27,730 nt of DNA, taken from Salinisphaera sp. UBA1666 (GTDB lineage: Bacteria; Pseudomonadota; Gammaproteobacteria; Nevskiales; Salinisphaeraceae). The notes beneath the pieces were generated by a model. The model searched no databases. It saw nothing but the letters and a program-made list of their open reading frames with translations, and was not told where the DNA came from. The stretch is taken from NCBI GenBank assembly GCA_002320455.1, contig DCKU01000073.1, positions 1-27,730 on the forward strand. The letters are read 5' to 3'. The translations under genes were made by a program, and so were the position numbers. Positions 1 to 9,669 of this stretch are shown here, piece after piece. Position 1 is the stretch's first letter; the number at the start of each line of letters is the position of its first letter.

Positions 1-472
1 GCCGGCACGGCCAGCATGTCTGAGTGCGGCCAAAGCCGCGCGAGTTCCTGGCCGTGTCCCACTCGCCCCGGGCGGCTGCGCGTACCCGCGAAGCGGGCGG
101 GCATGCAGGGGGTTCTTTCCTTTGGTTACCGGGGGCGTGGTGATGCCGTATAAGCCGTCGCATAGCCGCCGCGCGCTGTGCCATGCCAGGCAAGGCGCGA
201 GCCGCAGGTCGTGGCACGCCACGATCAAGGCTCGCAACGCCGCATGGGGCAGTGCGCGGCGGCTACCCGAAAGGCCAGTGCCATAAGCCGCCAATCCGGC
301 GTTATCGCTTTGGCCCGTGACACCACCACGGCCGGCAAGCGATGCCTTGTCCTGACGCCTTATGGCGCTGGTGCGGCGACTTATATGGCATCACCACGCC
401 CCAGTTTGGACAAGCAAACGAAAGTGACTCGCACTGCAGTGCGAAACCGGCGCCAAAGCCATTCTCAAAAGC
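1..472 (+). repeat. Left copy of a dispersed repeat, interrupted by a small inverted-repeat element
   Basis: Bases 1-129 align without gaps to 24892-25020 (9 mismatches counted by eye, about 93% identity), and 404 to about 472 align to 25025 to about 25093. The two copies are in the same orientation. Between the blocks the right copy has only 4 bases, whereas this copy carries 130-403. The repeat includes a perfect 16-base palindrome at 429-444. Only the right half of the repeat is visible, because the window starts inside it. No convincing gene lies in 1-498; open frames here run through repeat sequence. Confidence 0.85.
130..403. mobile_element. MITE-like non-autonomous element with 30-bp terminal inverted repeats
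   Basis: The ends 132-161 and 373-402 are inverted repeats matching at 27 of 30 positions (22 of 23 at the outermost). Inside are two further inverted repeats: 163-265, whose outer 12 bases pair perfectly (163-174 with 254-265), and 276-370. A single strand could therefore fold into a three-way junction with a terminal stem and two long hairpins. No transposase or other gene is encoded. The insertion replaces 4 bases of the host repeat (compare 25021-25024), and I see no target-site duplication. It could be a MITE moved by an unknown transposase, a REP/BIME-like unit, or a structured-RNA element. Confidence 0.65.
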
Positions 473-498
473 CTTCCAACTTTCAAGAAAAGCTCAGG

Positions 499-1671
499 TC
501 AAGCCGCCCGATTCGCTTCAGCTGCCGAAACCGACTCCCCGGCCAACATCGCCAACAACTGATCCTTATAGAAGTTGGCATCCCCCAGATAATGATCAAT
601 CATCACGATCCGCTTGGCGTAATGCGCCACGCTGGATTCGTCCATCATGCCCATGCCGCCAAACAGCTGAATGGCTTCCTCGGCCACCTTTCGCCCCGCG
701 GTGCCGACCATGACCTTAGCCTGCGCCAGACGCTGCCGGCGCTCGGTGGCATCGCCTTCCAACGAACAGGCCGCCCATAAGGTCAACGAGCGCACCTTCT
801 CCAGATTCATGCGCATATCGACCATGCGATGCTGGAGCGCCTGAAAACTGCCGATCGGCACGCCGAACTGCTTGCGCTCTTTCAAATAATCCAGCGTCAG
901 ATCACAGGCCACTTCCATGGCCCCGGCCGCTTCAGCACAGAGCGCCACCACGCCGCGATCGAGCGCGTATTCCAGCGCGCCCCCGGCCTGGCCCTCGGTG
1001 CCGATGAGCGCATCCGCGCCCACGGCCACATCGTCCAGCCAGACTTCGGCGGCACGCTGGCCGTCGATGGTGGTATAGCCCGCGCGGCGGACACCGGCGG
1101 TATCGGCATCGACCCAGAACGCCGACAAGCCCTCAGCCGACGGGTTGTCGCCGCCGGTGCGTGCAATGACGATCAGATGATCGGCGCTGTCGCCGGCCAG
1201 TACCGCGGCCTTGCGACCGGACAGGCGCCAGCCGTTGGCATCCTGGGTGGCCGTGGTTTCGATCCAGTGCGGATCGTAACGACCGGCCGGCTCATGCACA
1301 GCCAAGGCAAAACGGGCTTCACCGGCGATGAGCGGCTCGAGCACCTCGGCTTTTTTATCGTCAGCCAGGGCCGCGTCGAGAAAACAGCCGGCCAGCACGA
1401 TACGCCCCAGATAGGGCTCGACCACCAGGCCACGGCCCAGGCCTTCGGCCACCACCATCAGCTCGGCCCCGCCACCGTCGAAGCCGCCGGCACTTTCAGA
1501 AAACGGCACCGCCAGCAATCCCAGCTCGGCGAACTGGCCCCAGACCGCCGGGCTATGGCCCTCGGCCGAGGCGATATAGCCCTCGCGGGCATCAAAGGCG
1601 TAGTGATCGGCCACGACGCGGGTGACCAGATCGGCGAGCATGCGCTGCTCGTCGCTATAAGAAAAATCCAT
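499..1671 (-). CDS. Acyl-CoA dehydrogenase, small-subunit type (PimD-like)
   Basis: This 390-residue acyl-CoA dehydrogenase-family protein begins MDFSYSDEQRMLADLV, typical of proteins annotated as pimeloyl-CoA dehydrogenase small subunit. The usual fold segments are present, including LKERKQFGVPIGSFQALQH in the C-terminal helical domain and QLFGGMGMMDE further on. The canonical YEGT-type motif near the C-terminus is not recognisable, as expected for the partner subunit of a two-gene dehydrogenase. The ATG is preceded by GAGGTG at a good distance. It lies 41 bases after the large-subunit gene and is last in the minus-strand run, so the two probably form a heteromeric enzyme introducing the alpha-beta double bond into an acyl-CoA. 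The substrate is unknown; PimD homology suggests dicarboxyl-CoA or medium-chain acyl-CoA. Confidence 0.88.
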   Translation of the reverse strand: MDFSYSDEQRMLADLVTRVVADHYAFDAREGYIASAEGHSPAVWGQFAELGLLAVPFSESAGGFDGGGAELMVVAEGLGRGLVVEPYLGRIVLAGCFLDAALADDKKAEVLEPLIAGEARFALAVHEPAGRYDPHWIETTATQDANGWRLSGRKAAVLAGDSADHLIVIARTGGDNPSAEGLSAFWVDADTAGVRRAGYTTIDGQRAAEVWLDDVAVGADALIGTEGQAGGALEYALDRGVVALCAEAAGAMEVACDLTLDYLKERKQFGVPIGSFQALQHRMVDMRMNLEKVRSLTLWAACSLEGDATERRQRLAQAKVMVGTAGRKVAEEAIQLFGGMGMMDESSVAHYAKRIVMIDHYLGDANFYKDQLLAMLAGESVSAAEANRAA

Positions 1672-1712
1672 GACGTCACCTCTTTCGTGTGCGTGTTGCT
1701 ACCGGGCGATCT

Positions 1713-2897
1713 CTAGAGTCCGAGAATGGCCTTGGCGATGATGTTCTTTTGAATCTCGTTCGAGCCGCCGAAGATCGAGAGCTTGCGCAGGTTGAAATAC
1801 GTGGGCGCGGCCGGCGGGGCGAAATCGGCCACGCAGTCGGCCGGCTCGTCCTCGAGATAGCTAAACGGCAGCGCCTGGGGCCCGGCGATCTCGCGATACA
1901 GATCCGAGATCTTCTGGCGCACCTCGGTGCCCATGATCTTCAAAAACGAGCTTTCGGCTCCCGGCACGCCACCGGCTTCTGCGGCCGAGACGGTGCGCAG
2001 ATTGGTCATCTCGACCGCCATCAGCTCCAGCTCGAGATCCACGATACGCTCGGCGAGCCGTGGATGTTCGATCAGCGGCTTGCCGTCCACGATCTGGCCG
2101 GCCGCGATTTCCTTGAGATGGGCGAGTGCGGCCTTGGAAATGCCCACGCCGGCAATGCCGGTACGCTCGAAGGTGAGCAGGTACTTGGCACAGGTCCAGC
2201 CCTTGTCTTCCTCGCCCACGAGATTGTCCACCGGCACGCGCACGTCGTCGAAGAACACTTCGTTGACCTCGTGCTCGCCGTCCAGGGTGATCAGCGGGCG
2301 TACGGTGACACCGGGCGTGTCCATGTCCACCAGCAGGAAGGAAATACCAGCCTGTTTCTTGACCTCGGTATTGGTGCGCACCAGCACAAAGATCATGTTG
2401 GCGTGTTGACCGAGCGTCGTCCAGGTCTTCTGACCGTTGACGATGTAATGATCCCCGTCACGCTCGGCGCGGCATTTCAGGCCGGCCAGATCGGAGCCGG
2501 CGCCCGGTTCCGAGTAGCCCTGGGCCCACCAGTCCTCGTTATTCAAGATCCGCGGCAGGTAATAGTCTTTCTGGGCCTGGGTTCCGAACTTGATGATGAC
2601 CGGGGCCACCATGTTCAGCCCAAACGGCAGGATGCGCGGCGCGCCGGCTTCGGCACACTCTTCTTCAAAGATGTGTTTTTCGATGGGGCTCCAGCCGGTG
2701 CCGCCGTGCTCGACGGGCCAGTTCACGGCCAGCCAGCCTTTCTTCGACAGCGCGCCCTGCCAGGCGGTCATCATGTCAGGCGTCACACTCTTGAACGCCT
2801 TGACCCGTCTTGAGGTCTCCTCGGGCAGATTATCGGCGATGAACGCCCGTACCTCGTCGCGGAATGCGCGCTCGGCCTTGTTGTATTCGATGTCCAT
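1713..2897 (-). CDS. Acyl-CoA dehydrogenase, large-subunit type (PimC-like)
   Basis: This 394-residue protein has the typical large-subunit pattern: an N-terminal RDEVRAFIADNLP helix, the FAD/substrate segment GYSEPGAGSDLAGLK, then NGQKTWTT, DGEHEVNEVFFDDVRVP and a C-terminal IFGGSNEIQKN. In that last motif glycine stands where many family members have the catalytic glutamate of YEGT. The glutamate in LTFERTGIAG may act as the base, as in isovaleryl-CoA dehydrogenase-type enzymes and mycobacterial heteromeric FadE proteins; that assignment is inference. The gene starts 18 bases after the fadB-like stop and is followed by the small subunit. The ligase, hydratase/dehydrogenase, large and small dehydrogenase gene set recalls the pim (pimelate/dicarboxylate) operon of Rhodopseudomonas. 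Electrons would pass to the ETF encoded at 22.3-23.9 kb. Confidence 0.9.
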   Translation of the reverse strand: MDIEYNKAERAFRDEVRAFIADNLPEETSRRVKAFKSVTPDMMTAWQGALSKKGWLAVNWPVEHGGTGWSPIEKHIFEEECAEAGAPRILPFGLNMVAPVIIKFGTQAQKDYYLPRILNNEDWWAQGYSEPGAGSDLAGLKCRAERDGDHYIVNGQKTWTTLGQHANMIFVLVRTNTEVKKQAGISFLLVDMDTPGVTVRPLITLDGEHEVNEVFFDDVRVPVDNLVGEEDKGWTCAKYLLTFERTGIAGVGISKAALAHLKEIAAGQIVDGKPLIEHPRLAERIVDLELELMAVEMTNLRTVSAAEAGGVPGAESSFLKIMGTEVRQKISDLYREIAGPQALPFSYLEDEPADCVADFAPPAAPTYFNLRKLSIFGGSNEIQKNIIAKAILGL

Positions 2898-2915
2898 ATA
2901 CGCTCTCGGCTTGAA

Positions 2916-5003
<2,088 letters not shown>

Positions 5004-5035
5004 GATTGCTCCTGTCGAAGATTGAGACATACAAA

Positions 5036-6706
5036 TCAGGCATCATCCCGCGCAGGCTCGGCCCACTCGGCTTCTTGTAGCGCACGCCACTGGATCTTGC
5101 CGGTCGACGAGCGCGGCAGCGACTGGCATATCTCGATATGGCTGGGCACCTTGTAGGCGGCCATCTGGCTGCGGCACCACTCGCGAATAGCCTCGGGCGT
5201 GGCAGTGGCCTCGTCGGCCAGCACCACACAGGCTTTGACCCGCTCACCGCGGCGCGCATCGGGCTGGCTGATGACACAGGCCTCGCGCACCTCGGGGTGG
5301 TTGAACATCATCGACTCGACCTCGGCCGGCCAGACCTTGTAGCCCGAGGCATTGATCATGCGCTTGACCCGGTCGACGATGAAGAAATAGCCCGCCTCGT
5401 CGTAATACCCCAGATCCCCGGTGCGAAAGAACCGCTTGCCGTCGAGCTCCATATAAGACGCGGCGTTGGCCTCGGGCCGGCGCCAGTAGCCGGCCTGGAC
5501 CTGCGGGCCGTGGGTGATGATCTCGCCCACCTCACCCACGCCCAGCTCGGCCAGGGTGTCGGGATCGATCACCCGCGAATCCACGTCGAACAAGGGCACG
5601 CCCAGACATTGCTTCTTGGGCGCGTCCGGCGGGTTGAGATGGGTGGCCGCGATAGTCTCCGACAGCCCGTAGCCTTCGACATAGCGCAGCCCGGTCAGGG
5701 CAAACAGCTTGTCGGAGACCGCCTCGGGCATGGCTGCCCCGCCGCCGCTCAGGTGCTCCAGGCTGGACAGATCAAACGCCTCGATGGCCGGATCAGCCAG
5801 CATGTCGATGACCATGGTCACGATGCTGGTCCAGCGGTTGATGCGATAGCGCTCGATCAGACGCGCCGCGGTCAGCCGGTCCCAGCGGGTCATCAAGACC
5901 ACGGTCGAGCCGGCATAGATCGGCGCGTTCATGCTGTTCTGCATGCCGGTGACATGAAACAGCGGCAGCGTGCCCAGGGTGCGGCCTTCAGGGTGGGCCT
6001 GTGTCCAGACCAGGCCGTTGACCACGGTGGCCGTGACCGAGGCATGGGTATGCATGCAGCCCTTGGGCGCACCGGTGGTGCCCGAGCTGTAGGGCAATAC
6101 CGCCAGATCCTCGGAGCGCGCGGTGTGCGCCCGCGGGGCATGGCCGGCGTTCAGCGCCTCACGCCAGCTCACGGCTCCGTCTTGTTCCAGCGGCGCAGCG
6201 GATGCCGCCACTTCATCCGGCAGGGTCAGATCGGTATCGGCCTCGACGTAGTCGTTATAGGCCGCCACCACACAGCACGCCAGATCCCCTTCGGCCAGCC
6301 AGGGGGCCACGGCCTCGAAACGCTCCTGGCCACAGATGGCCACCCGGGCCTCGGTGTCTTCGATGTAGTGGGCCAGCTCCGGGGCCTGGTTCATCGGATT
6401 GACCGGTACCACCACCGCATCGGCCCGCAGGATGGCGTAGTAGGCGATCACGAACTGCGGCGCGTTCTGCATGAACAGCAACACCCGGTCGCCGGCAGCC
6501 ACGCCCTGGGCTTGGAGAAAGCCCGCCAGCCGGTTCACCTCGTCGTCCAGGGCCGCATAGGTGATCGCCTGGTCGTAATAGATGATGGCCGGGCGATCCG
6601 GATATCGGCGCGCCGATATCTCCAGATTCTCGTAGAGACTGGTCTGCGGCAGCGTCAACGAATAGGGAACGTTTTCGGGCCACACCGCGTGGTGTCGGTC
6701 GAACAT
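5036..6706 (-). CDS. Acyl-CoA synthetase (AMP-binding, ANL superfamily)
   Basis: This 556-residue adenylate-forming CoA ligase has the phosphate-binding loop SSGTTGAPKG (about 207-216), GYGLSETIA, RTGDLGYYDE, the hinge DRVKRMINASGYKVWPAEVE and the C-terminal catalytic lysine motif LPRSSTGKIQWR. It would activate a free organic acid with ATP and CoA, the entry step of the cluster. The start ATG has AGGAGCC nine bases upstream. A candidate IclR-type operator is centred about 62 bases upstream, which suggests this gene can start its own transcript with the fadB, pimC-like and pimD-like genes behind it. Its place beside the kinase/dehydrogenase module is like LvaE of the levulinate pathway; its place before the fadB/pimC/pimD genes is like PimA. 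Substrate range cannot be read from sequence. Confidence 0.92.
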   Translation of the reverse strand: MFDRHHAVWPENVPYSLTLPQTSLYENLEISARRYPDRPAIIYYDQAITYAALDDEVNRLAGFLQAQGVAAGDRVLLFMQNAPQFVIAYYAILRADAVVVPVNPMNQAPELAHYIEDTEARVAICGQERFEAVAPWLAEGDLACCVVAAYNDYVEADTDLTLPDEVAASAAPLEQDGAVSWREALNAGHAPRAHTARSEDLAVLPYSSGTTGAPKGCMHTHASVTATVVNGLVWTQAHPEGRTLGTLPLFHVTGMQNSMNAPIYAGSTVVLMTRWDRLTAARLIERYRINRWTSIVTMVIDMLADPAIEAFDLSSLEHLSGGGAAMPEAVSDKLFALTGLRYVEGYGLSETIAATHLNPPDAPKKQCLGVPLFDVDSRVIDPDTLAELGVGEVGEIITHGPQVQAGYWRRPEANAASYMELDGKRFFRTGDLGYYDEAGYFFIVDRVKRMINASGYKVWPAEVESMMFNHPEVREACVISQPDARRGERVKACVVLADEATATPEAIREWCRSQMAAYKVPSHIEICQSLPRSSTGKIQWRALQEAEWAEPARDDA

Positions 6707-6760
6707 GACGCAAGGCTCCTCGGCGCACGCGCGAACGGCTGACGCGAGCCGTCGCTTTTT

Positions 6761-6775
6761 TGAAATGCTGTTTCG
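6761..6775. promoter_or_regulatory. Candidate IclR-family operator upstream of acyl-CoA synthetase
   Basis: TGAAATGCTGTTTCG matches the 15-base palindrome TGAAACGNCGTTTCA at 11 of 14 defined positions. It is flanked by T-runs on both sides and lies 55 bases before the synthetase ATG in an otherwise GC-rich gap. Five bases further downstream on the minus strand is a poor -35 candidate (GCGACG). The regulator assignment is inference. Confidence 0.5.
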
Positions 6776-6811
6776 TTTTTAGTTGTAGCGCGCCGAAAAC
6801 ATCTTGTCGAG

Positions 6812-7615
6812 TCAGCTTTCTCGTCTATTGGTCGCAGACTCGAACACCGCGCTGTCACAGCGCTCGTTGGTCAACGGCATGACGCTGATCCGTCGCGAGC
6901 GCAGCACGGCGACATCGCTGTCGGGGGCCTCCACCGGGGAGGCAGATCGAGAAAACGCTAGTTGAAAACGCGCACGCCCGCTCCCCACGCGCTCGGCGCG
7001 CGGGCGCACCGGGCCGGTGGCCGCCCCGCGGGCCCAGCCCATGCCCTGGATCGGGCGCGCATCACGGGCCGCCGGAAAATTCACGCTCCACGCCCCCCGG
7101 GCCGAGGTCGTCTCTGGCGCGCCCGGCATCAAGAGCTGCTCGATGATCTGCCGGCCGTGATCCCGCGCCGGTGCAAAGTCGGCCTCGGCGGCCGGGCCGC
7201 GAAAGGCCTGACTCAGCGCAACCGCGTTAAACCCCAGGTGGGCCGCGGTGAGTGCTGCGCCAATGGTGCCGGAATAGACGATGGTGTCGGAGATATTGGC
7301 CCCGCAGTTCACCCCGGCAATGACCAGATCCGGCGGCGTATCGGCCAGCCAGTGGGCAGCCGCTAAGAGGACACAGTCCGCCGGGGTTCCGGTCACCGCA
7401 AACCGCCGCGCCCCGTGGGCCACCACGTCGAGCGGCTCACGTACGGTGATGGCCTGGGCACGGCCGGATTGATCACAGGCCGGGGCCACGGTCCAGACCT
7501 CGTCGGCCACGGCCGCGGCAATCGCTTCGGCCACGGCCAGGCCCGGAGCATCAATGCCGTCATCGTTGGTGACCAGCACCCGCGCCAGGCGCAGGCGGCC
7601 TGTCTCACCCGGCAT
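6812..7615 (-). CDS. SurE-family 5'/3'-nucleotidase or phosphatase
   Basis: This 267-residue protein opens with the SurE signature VLVTNDDGIDAPG (metal-binding NDDG at 17-20), followed by CDQSGRAQAIT (serine 50) and GVNCGANISDTIVYSGTIGAA, equivalent to the conserved GxNxGxNxxxxxxYSGTxGAA block. SurE proteins are metal-dependent phosphatases acting on nucleoside monophosphates and, in some cases, polyphosphate. The start overlaps the kinase gene by 11 bases, so the two are translationally linked. This is not the usual SurE setting beside pcm, nlpD and rpoS. A phosphatase coupled to a small-molecule kinase suggests removal of phosphate from a stalled or wrong phosphorylated intermediate, or recycling of a nucleotide; that role is inference. 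Confidence 0.88.
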   Translation of the reverse strand: MPGETGRLRLARVLVTNDDGIDAPGLAVAEAIAAAVADEVWTVAPACDQSGRAQAITVREPLDVVAHGARRFAVTGTPADCVLLAAAHWLADTPPDLVIAGVNCGANISDTIVYSGTIGAALTAAHLGFNAVALSQAFRGPAAEADFAPARDHGRQIIEQLLMPGAPETTSARGAWSVNFPAARDARPIQGMGWARGAATGPVRPRAERVGSGRARFQLAFSRSASPVEAPDSDVAVLRSRRISVMPLTNERCDSAVFESATNRRES

Positions 7616-8696
7616 CGCGAGCGATCTGCCAGCCGCGCTCGGCCATCACCGTGGCCTGCTGGCCGACGGCCAGCGCGTCGGCGTTGCTGGCGTTTCCGGC
7701 CACCGCGCGGGCATAGACCCCCTGCAGGATCGCTGCAATCCGGAACAGCGAAAAAGCCACGAACACCGGCCAGTCGTGGATCGGCCCGATCCCGCGACGC
7801 TCGCGATAGCGGGCCAGCTGGTCGGCTTCGGTGGGGATACCGAGGGCGGCCAGATCCATGCCGTCGATCCCCTTGAGCCCCGGGATGCCCTGGGGCAGGT
7901 AATAGGGCATACAGGCATAGGCCAGGTCAGCCAGCGGGTGGCCGATGGTAGCCAGCTCCCAGTCCAGCACGGCAGCCACATCAAAGCTGTCGGGCGCAAC
8001 CAGCAGATTGCCCAGACGGAAATCACCGTGGGCGATGGCCGGGGCCACATCCGCCGGCACGTGCTCGGCCAGCCAGTCGCCGAGTGCGATCATGTTGGGG
8101 TCGGGCGTCTGGGTGGAGGCCTCGTACTGGCTGCGCCAGCGCTTGATCTGGCGCTCGACATAGCCGTTCGGCTTGCCGAATTCCGCAAGGCCTACCGCAG
8201 CCACATCCACGCAGTGCAGATCCGCCATGCGATCAATCATGGCGCCGTAGAGCGCGCCGCGCTCATCCGGGGCCAGATCCGGCAGGCCGGGGTCAGAAAA
8301 CACGCGGCCCTCGATATAGTCCATCACGAAGAATTCGGTGCCCAGAATCGAGGCATCGTCGCCGTAGGCCCGCATGGCCGGCACCGGCACGCCGGGCGCA
8401 TCAGCCAGCGCGTGCATGACCTGATATTCGCGGTCGATACGATGCGCCGAGGGCAGGATCTTCCCCGGCGGCTTCTTGCGCAGCACATAGCGGGCAGGCG
8501 CATGGGCCGGCCCCGTGGTCAGCCGATACGTGGGATTGGACTGGCCGCCCTGGAACTGCTCGACAGCGAGGCTGCCGTCCAGCAGGCCATGCGCGTCCAT
8601 GAAGGCCGCGAGTGCGGCCTCGTCCAGACGATGGGCCTCGCGCACGGCAACGATTTCCGGGGCACCCGTGGCCCGGCTTGGGTCATGGGTCGCCAT
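7605..8696 (-). CDS. APH-fold acyl-CoA kinase (ACAD11 N-domain / LvaA-like)
   Basis: This 363-residue aminoglycoside-phosphotransferase-fold kinase closely resembles the N-terminal kinase domain of human ACAD11. Visible are QGGQSNPTYRL, the nucleotide-lysine segment LRKKPPG (72-78), the catalytic HGDFRLGN (223-230) and the metal-binding LDWELATIGHPLADLA (from 244). From the known family (ACAD10/11, and LvaA in levulinate degradation), it would phosphorylate the 4-hydroxyl of a 4-hydroxyacyl-CoA so that the neighbouring dehydrogenase can remove phosphate and re-enter the product into beta-oxidation. Its ATG overlaps the short-chain dehydrogenase stop (TGATG) and its end overlaps surE. No small LvaB-like accessory gene is seen nearby. 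It is not expected to confer aminoglycoside resistance. Confidence 0.9.
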   Translation of the reverse strand: MATHDPSRATGAPEIVAVREAHRLDEAALAAFMDAHGLLDGSLAVEQFQGGQSNPTYRLTTGPAHAPARYVLRKKPPGKILPSAHRIDREYQVMHALADAPGVPVPAMRAYGDDASILGTEFFVMDYIEGRVFSDPGLPDLAPDERGALYGAMIDRMADLHCVDVAAVGLAEFGKPNGYVERQIKRWRSQYEASTQTPDPNMIALGDWLAEHVPADVAPAIAHGDFRLGNLLVAPDSFDVAAVLDWELATIGHPLADLAYACMPYYLPQGIPGLKGIDGMDLAALGIPTEADQLARYRERRGIGPIHDWPVFVAFSLFRIAAILQGVYARAVAGNASNADALAVGQQATVMAERGWQIARDAG

Positions 8697-9463
8697 CAGC
8701 AGATCGTCTCCCCGCCGTCGGCCACGAGCGTCTGGCCGGTGACATAGGCACCGGCGGCACTGGCCAGAAAGACCGCTACCCCGGCGATATCATCAGGTTC
8801 GCCGATGCGCCGCACCGGCGTGCGTTGTTCGGCCTGTTTCTTGCGCTCGGGATCATCCAGCAGCGCTTTGGCGAAGTCGGTGCGGATCAGCCCCGGGGCG
8901 ATCGCGTTGGCTCGGATGTTCTTCGGCCCCCACTCCACGGCCAGATTGCGTACCAGGGCGGCCTCGGCGGCCTTGGACACGCCGTAGGCCCCGATCACGC
9001 CGTTGCCGCGCAGCCCGGCAATAGACGACAGCACGATGATGTTGCCCCCGCCCTGGGCCGCCATATCCGGGGCCACCATGTTGCACAGCCAGAACGTGGA
9101 GCGCACGTTGGTTTCCATGATCTTGTCCCAGGCCTCGTCGCTGATCTCTGCGGTGGGCCCATAGACTGGGTTGGTGGCTGCGTTACACACCAGGATGTCG
9201 ATCTGGCCGAAGGCTTTTTTCGTCTCGGCCACCAGGTGTTCAAGCTGATCCTTATGACCGATATGACAGGCCACGGCGATCGCCTCATGGCCGGCCGCAC
9301 GCAGCTTTTCAGCCACCGGCTCACAGGCCGAGGCCTTGCGACTGGAGACCACCACCTTGGCACCGTGGACGGCCATCTGCTCAGCAATAGCGGCCCCAAT
9401 ACCGCGAGACGAGCCCGTGATCACGGCCACCTTGCCGGCGAGGTCGAACAATGTGTTCTGCAT
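8696..9463 (-). CDS. Short-chain dehydrogenase/reductase (DHRS4-like; LvaD-position)
   Basis: This 255-residue classical SDR has the cofactor loop TGSSRGIG (16-23), NAA (94-96), the catalytic serine in VLSSIAG, and Y160/K164 in YGVSK. VVVSSRK after the second strand suits NADP(H). I place the start at 9463, where AAGGAGGAG stands just upstream; an ATG 69 bases earlier would add a charged tail read from repeat DNA. The stop overlaps the kinase start. By analogy with the levulinate pathway, it may reduce a 4-oxoacyl-CoA to the 4-hydroxyacyl-CoA that the kinase uses. It could instead oxidise a hydroxyl group; direction and substrate are not visible. Confidence 0.88.
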   Translation of the reverse strand: MQNTLFDLAGKVAVITGSSRGIGAAIAEQMAVHGAKVVVSSRKASACEPVAEKLRAAGHEAIAVACHIGHKDQLEHLVAETKKAFGQIDILVCNAATNPVYGPTAEISDEAWDKIMETNVRSTFWLCNMVAPDMAAQGGGNIIVLSSIAGLRGNGVIGAYGVSKAAEAALVRNLAVEWGPKNIRANAIAPGLIRTDFAKALLDDPERKKQAEQRTPVRRIGEPDDIAGVAVFLASAAGAYVTGQTLVADGGETIC

Positions 9464-9503
9464 GGTCTCCTCCTTTGTTCTGGTTTTTTCGTCCGCTTTT
9501 TTT

Positions 9504-9660
9504 GTCCGCGAATGAACGCGAATAACCGCCAAATAAGAAAAAATTATTGGCGGCTCAAAAGCGACATGCGTCGCTTCTGAATTGATGACCTATCGAATGT
9601 TTTGAAAAGCAGCTTCAAGTCTTTCTTTTCATTCGTGTTTATTCGCGTTCATTTGCGGAC
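9504..9660. repeat. Palindromic intergenic element with 22-bp inverted ends
   Basis: Bases 9504-9525 and 9639-9660 are inverted repeats with one mismatch in 22. Inside are two more hairpins: 9526-9553 (CCGCCAA paired with TTGGCGG) and a perfect 7-bp stem at 9559-9576. The element fills most of the 206-base gap between the ACAD11-like gene and the short-chain dehydrogenase and encodes nothing. It is much richer in A+T than the genes. Structure and size suggest a small non-autonomous or REP-like repeat. In a minus-strand transcript it would form a strong stem between the two cistrons. Confidence 0.65.
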
Positions 9661-9669
9661 GACAAACAA

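Noticed and set aside
178..780. 200-residue open frame starting in the inserted element
   Set aside because: It runs from repeat DNA into the antisense of the PimD-like gene; no ribosome-binding site or family similarity.
5138..6742. 534-residue open frame on the plus strand across the acyl-CoA synthetase gene
   Set aside because: It is antisense to a gene with all family motifs, has histidine/glycine/arginine-rich composition typical of GC-rich shadow frames, and resembles nothing.
7605..8696. Aminoglycoside resistance gene
   Set aside because: The fold is APH, but the motifs are those of the ACAD10/11 kinase domain and the neighbours are acyl-CoA enzymes.
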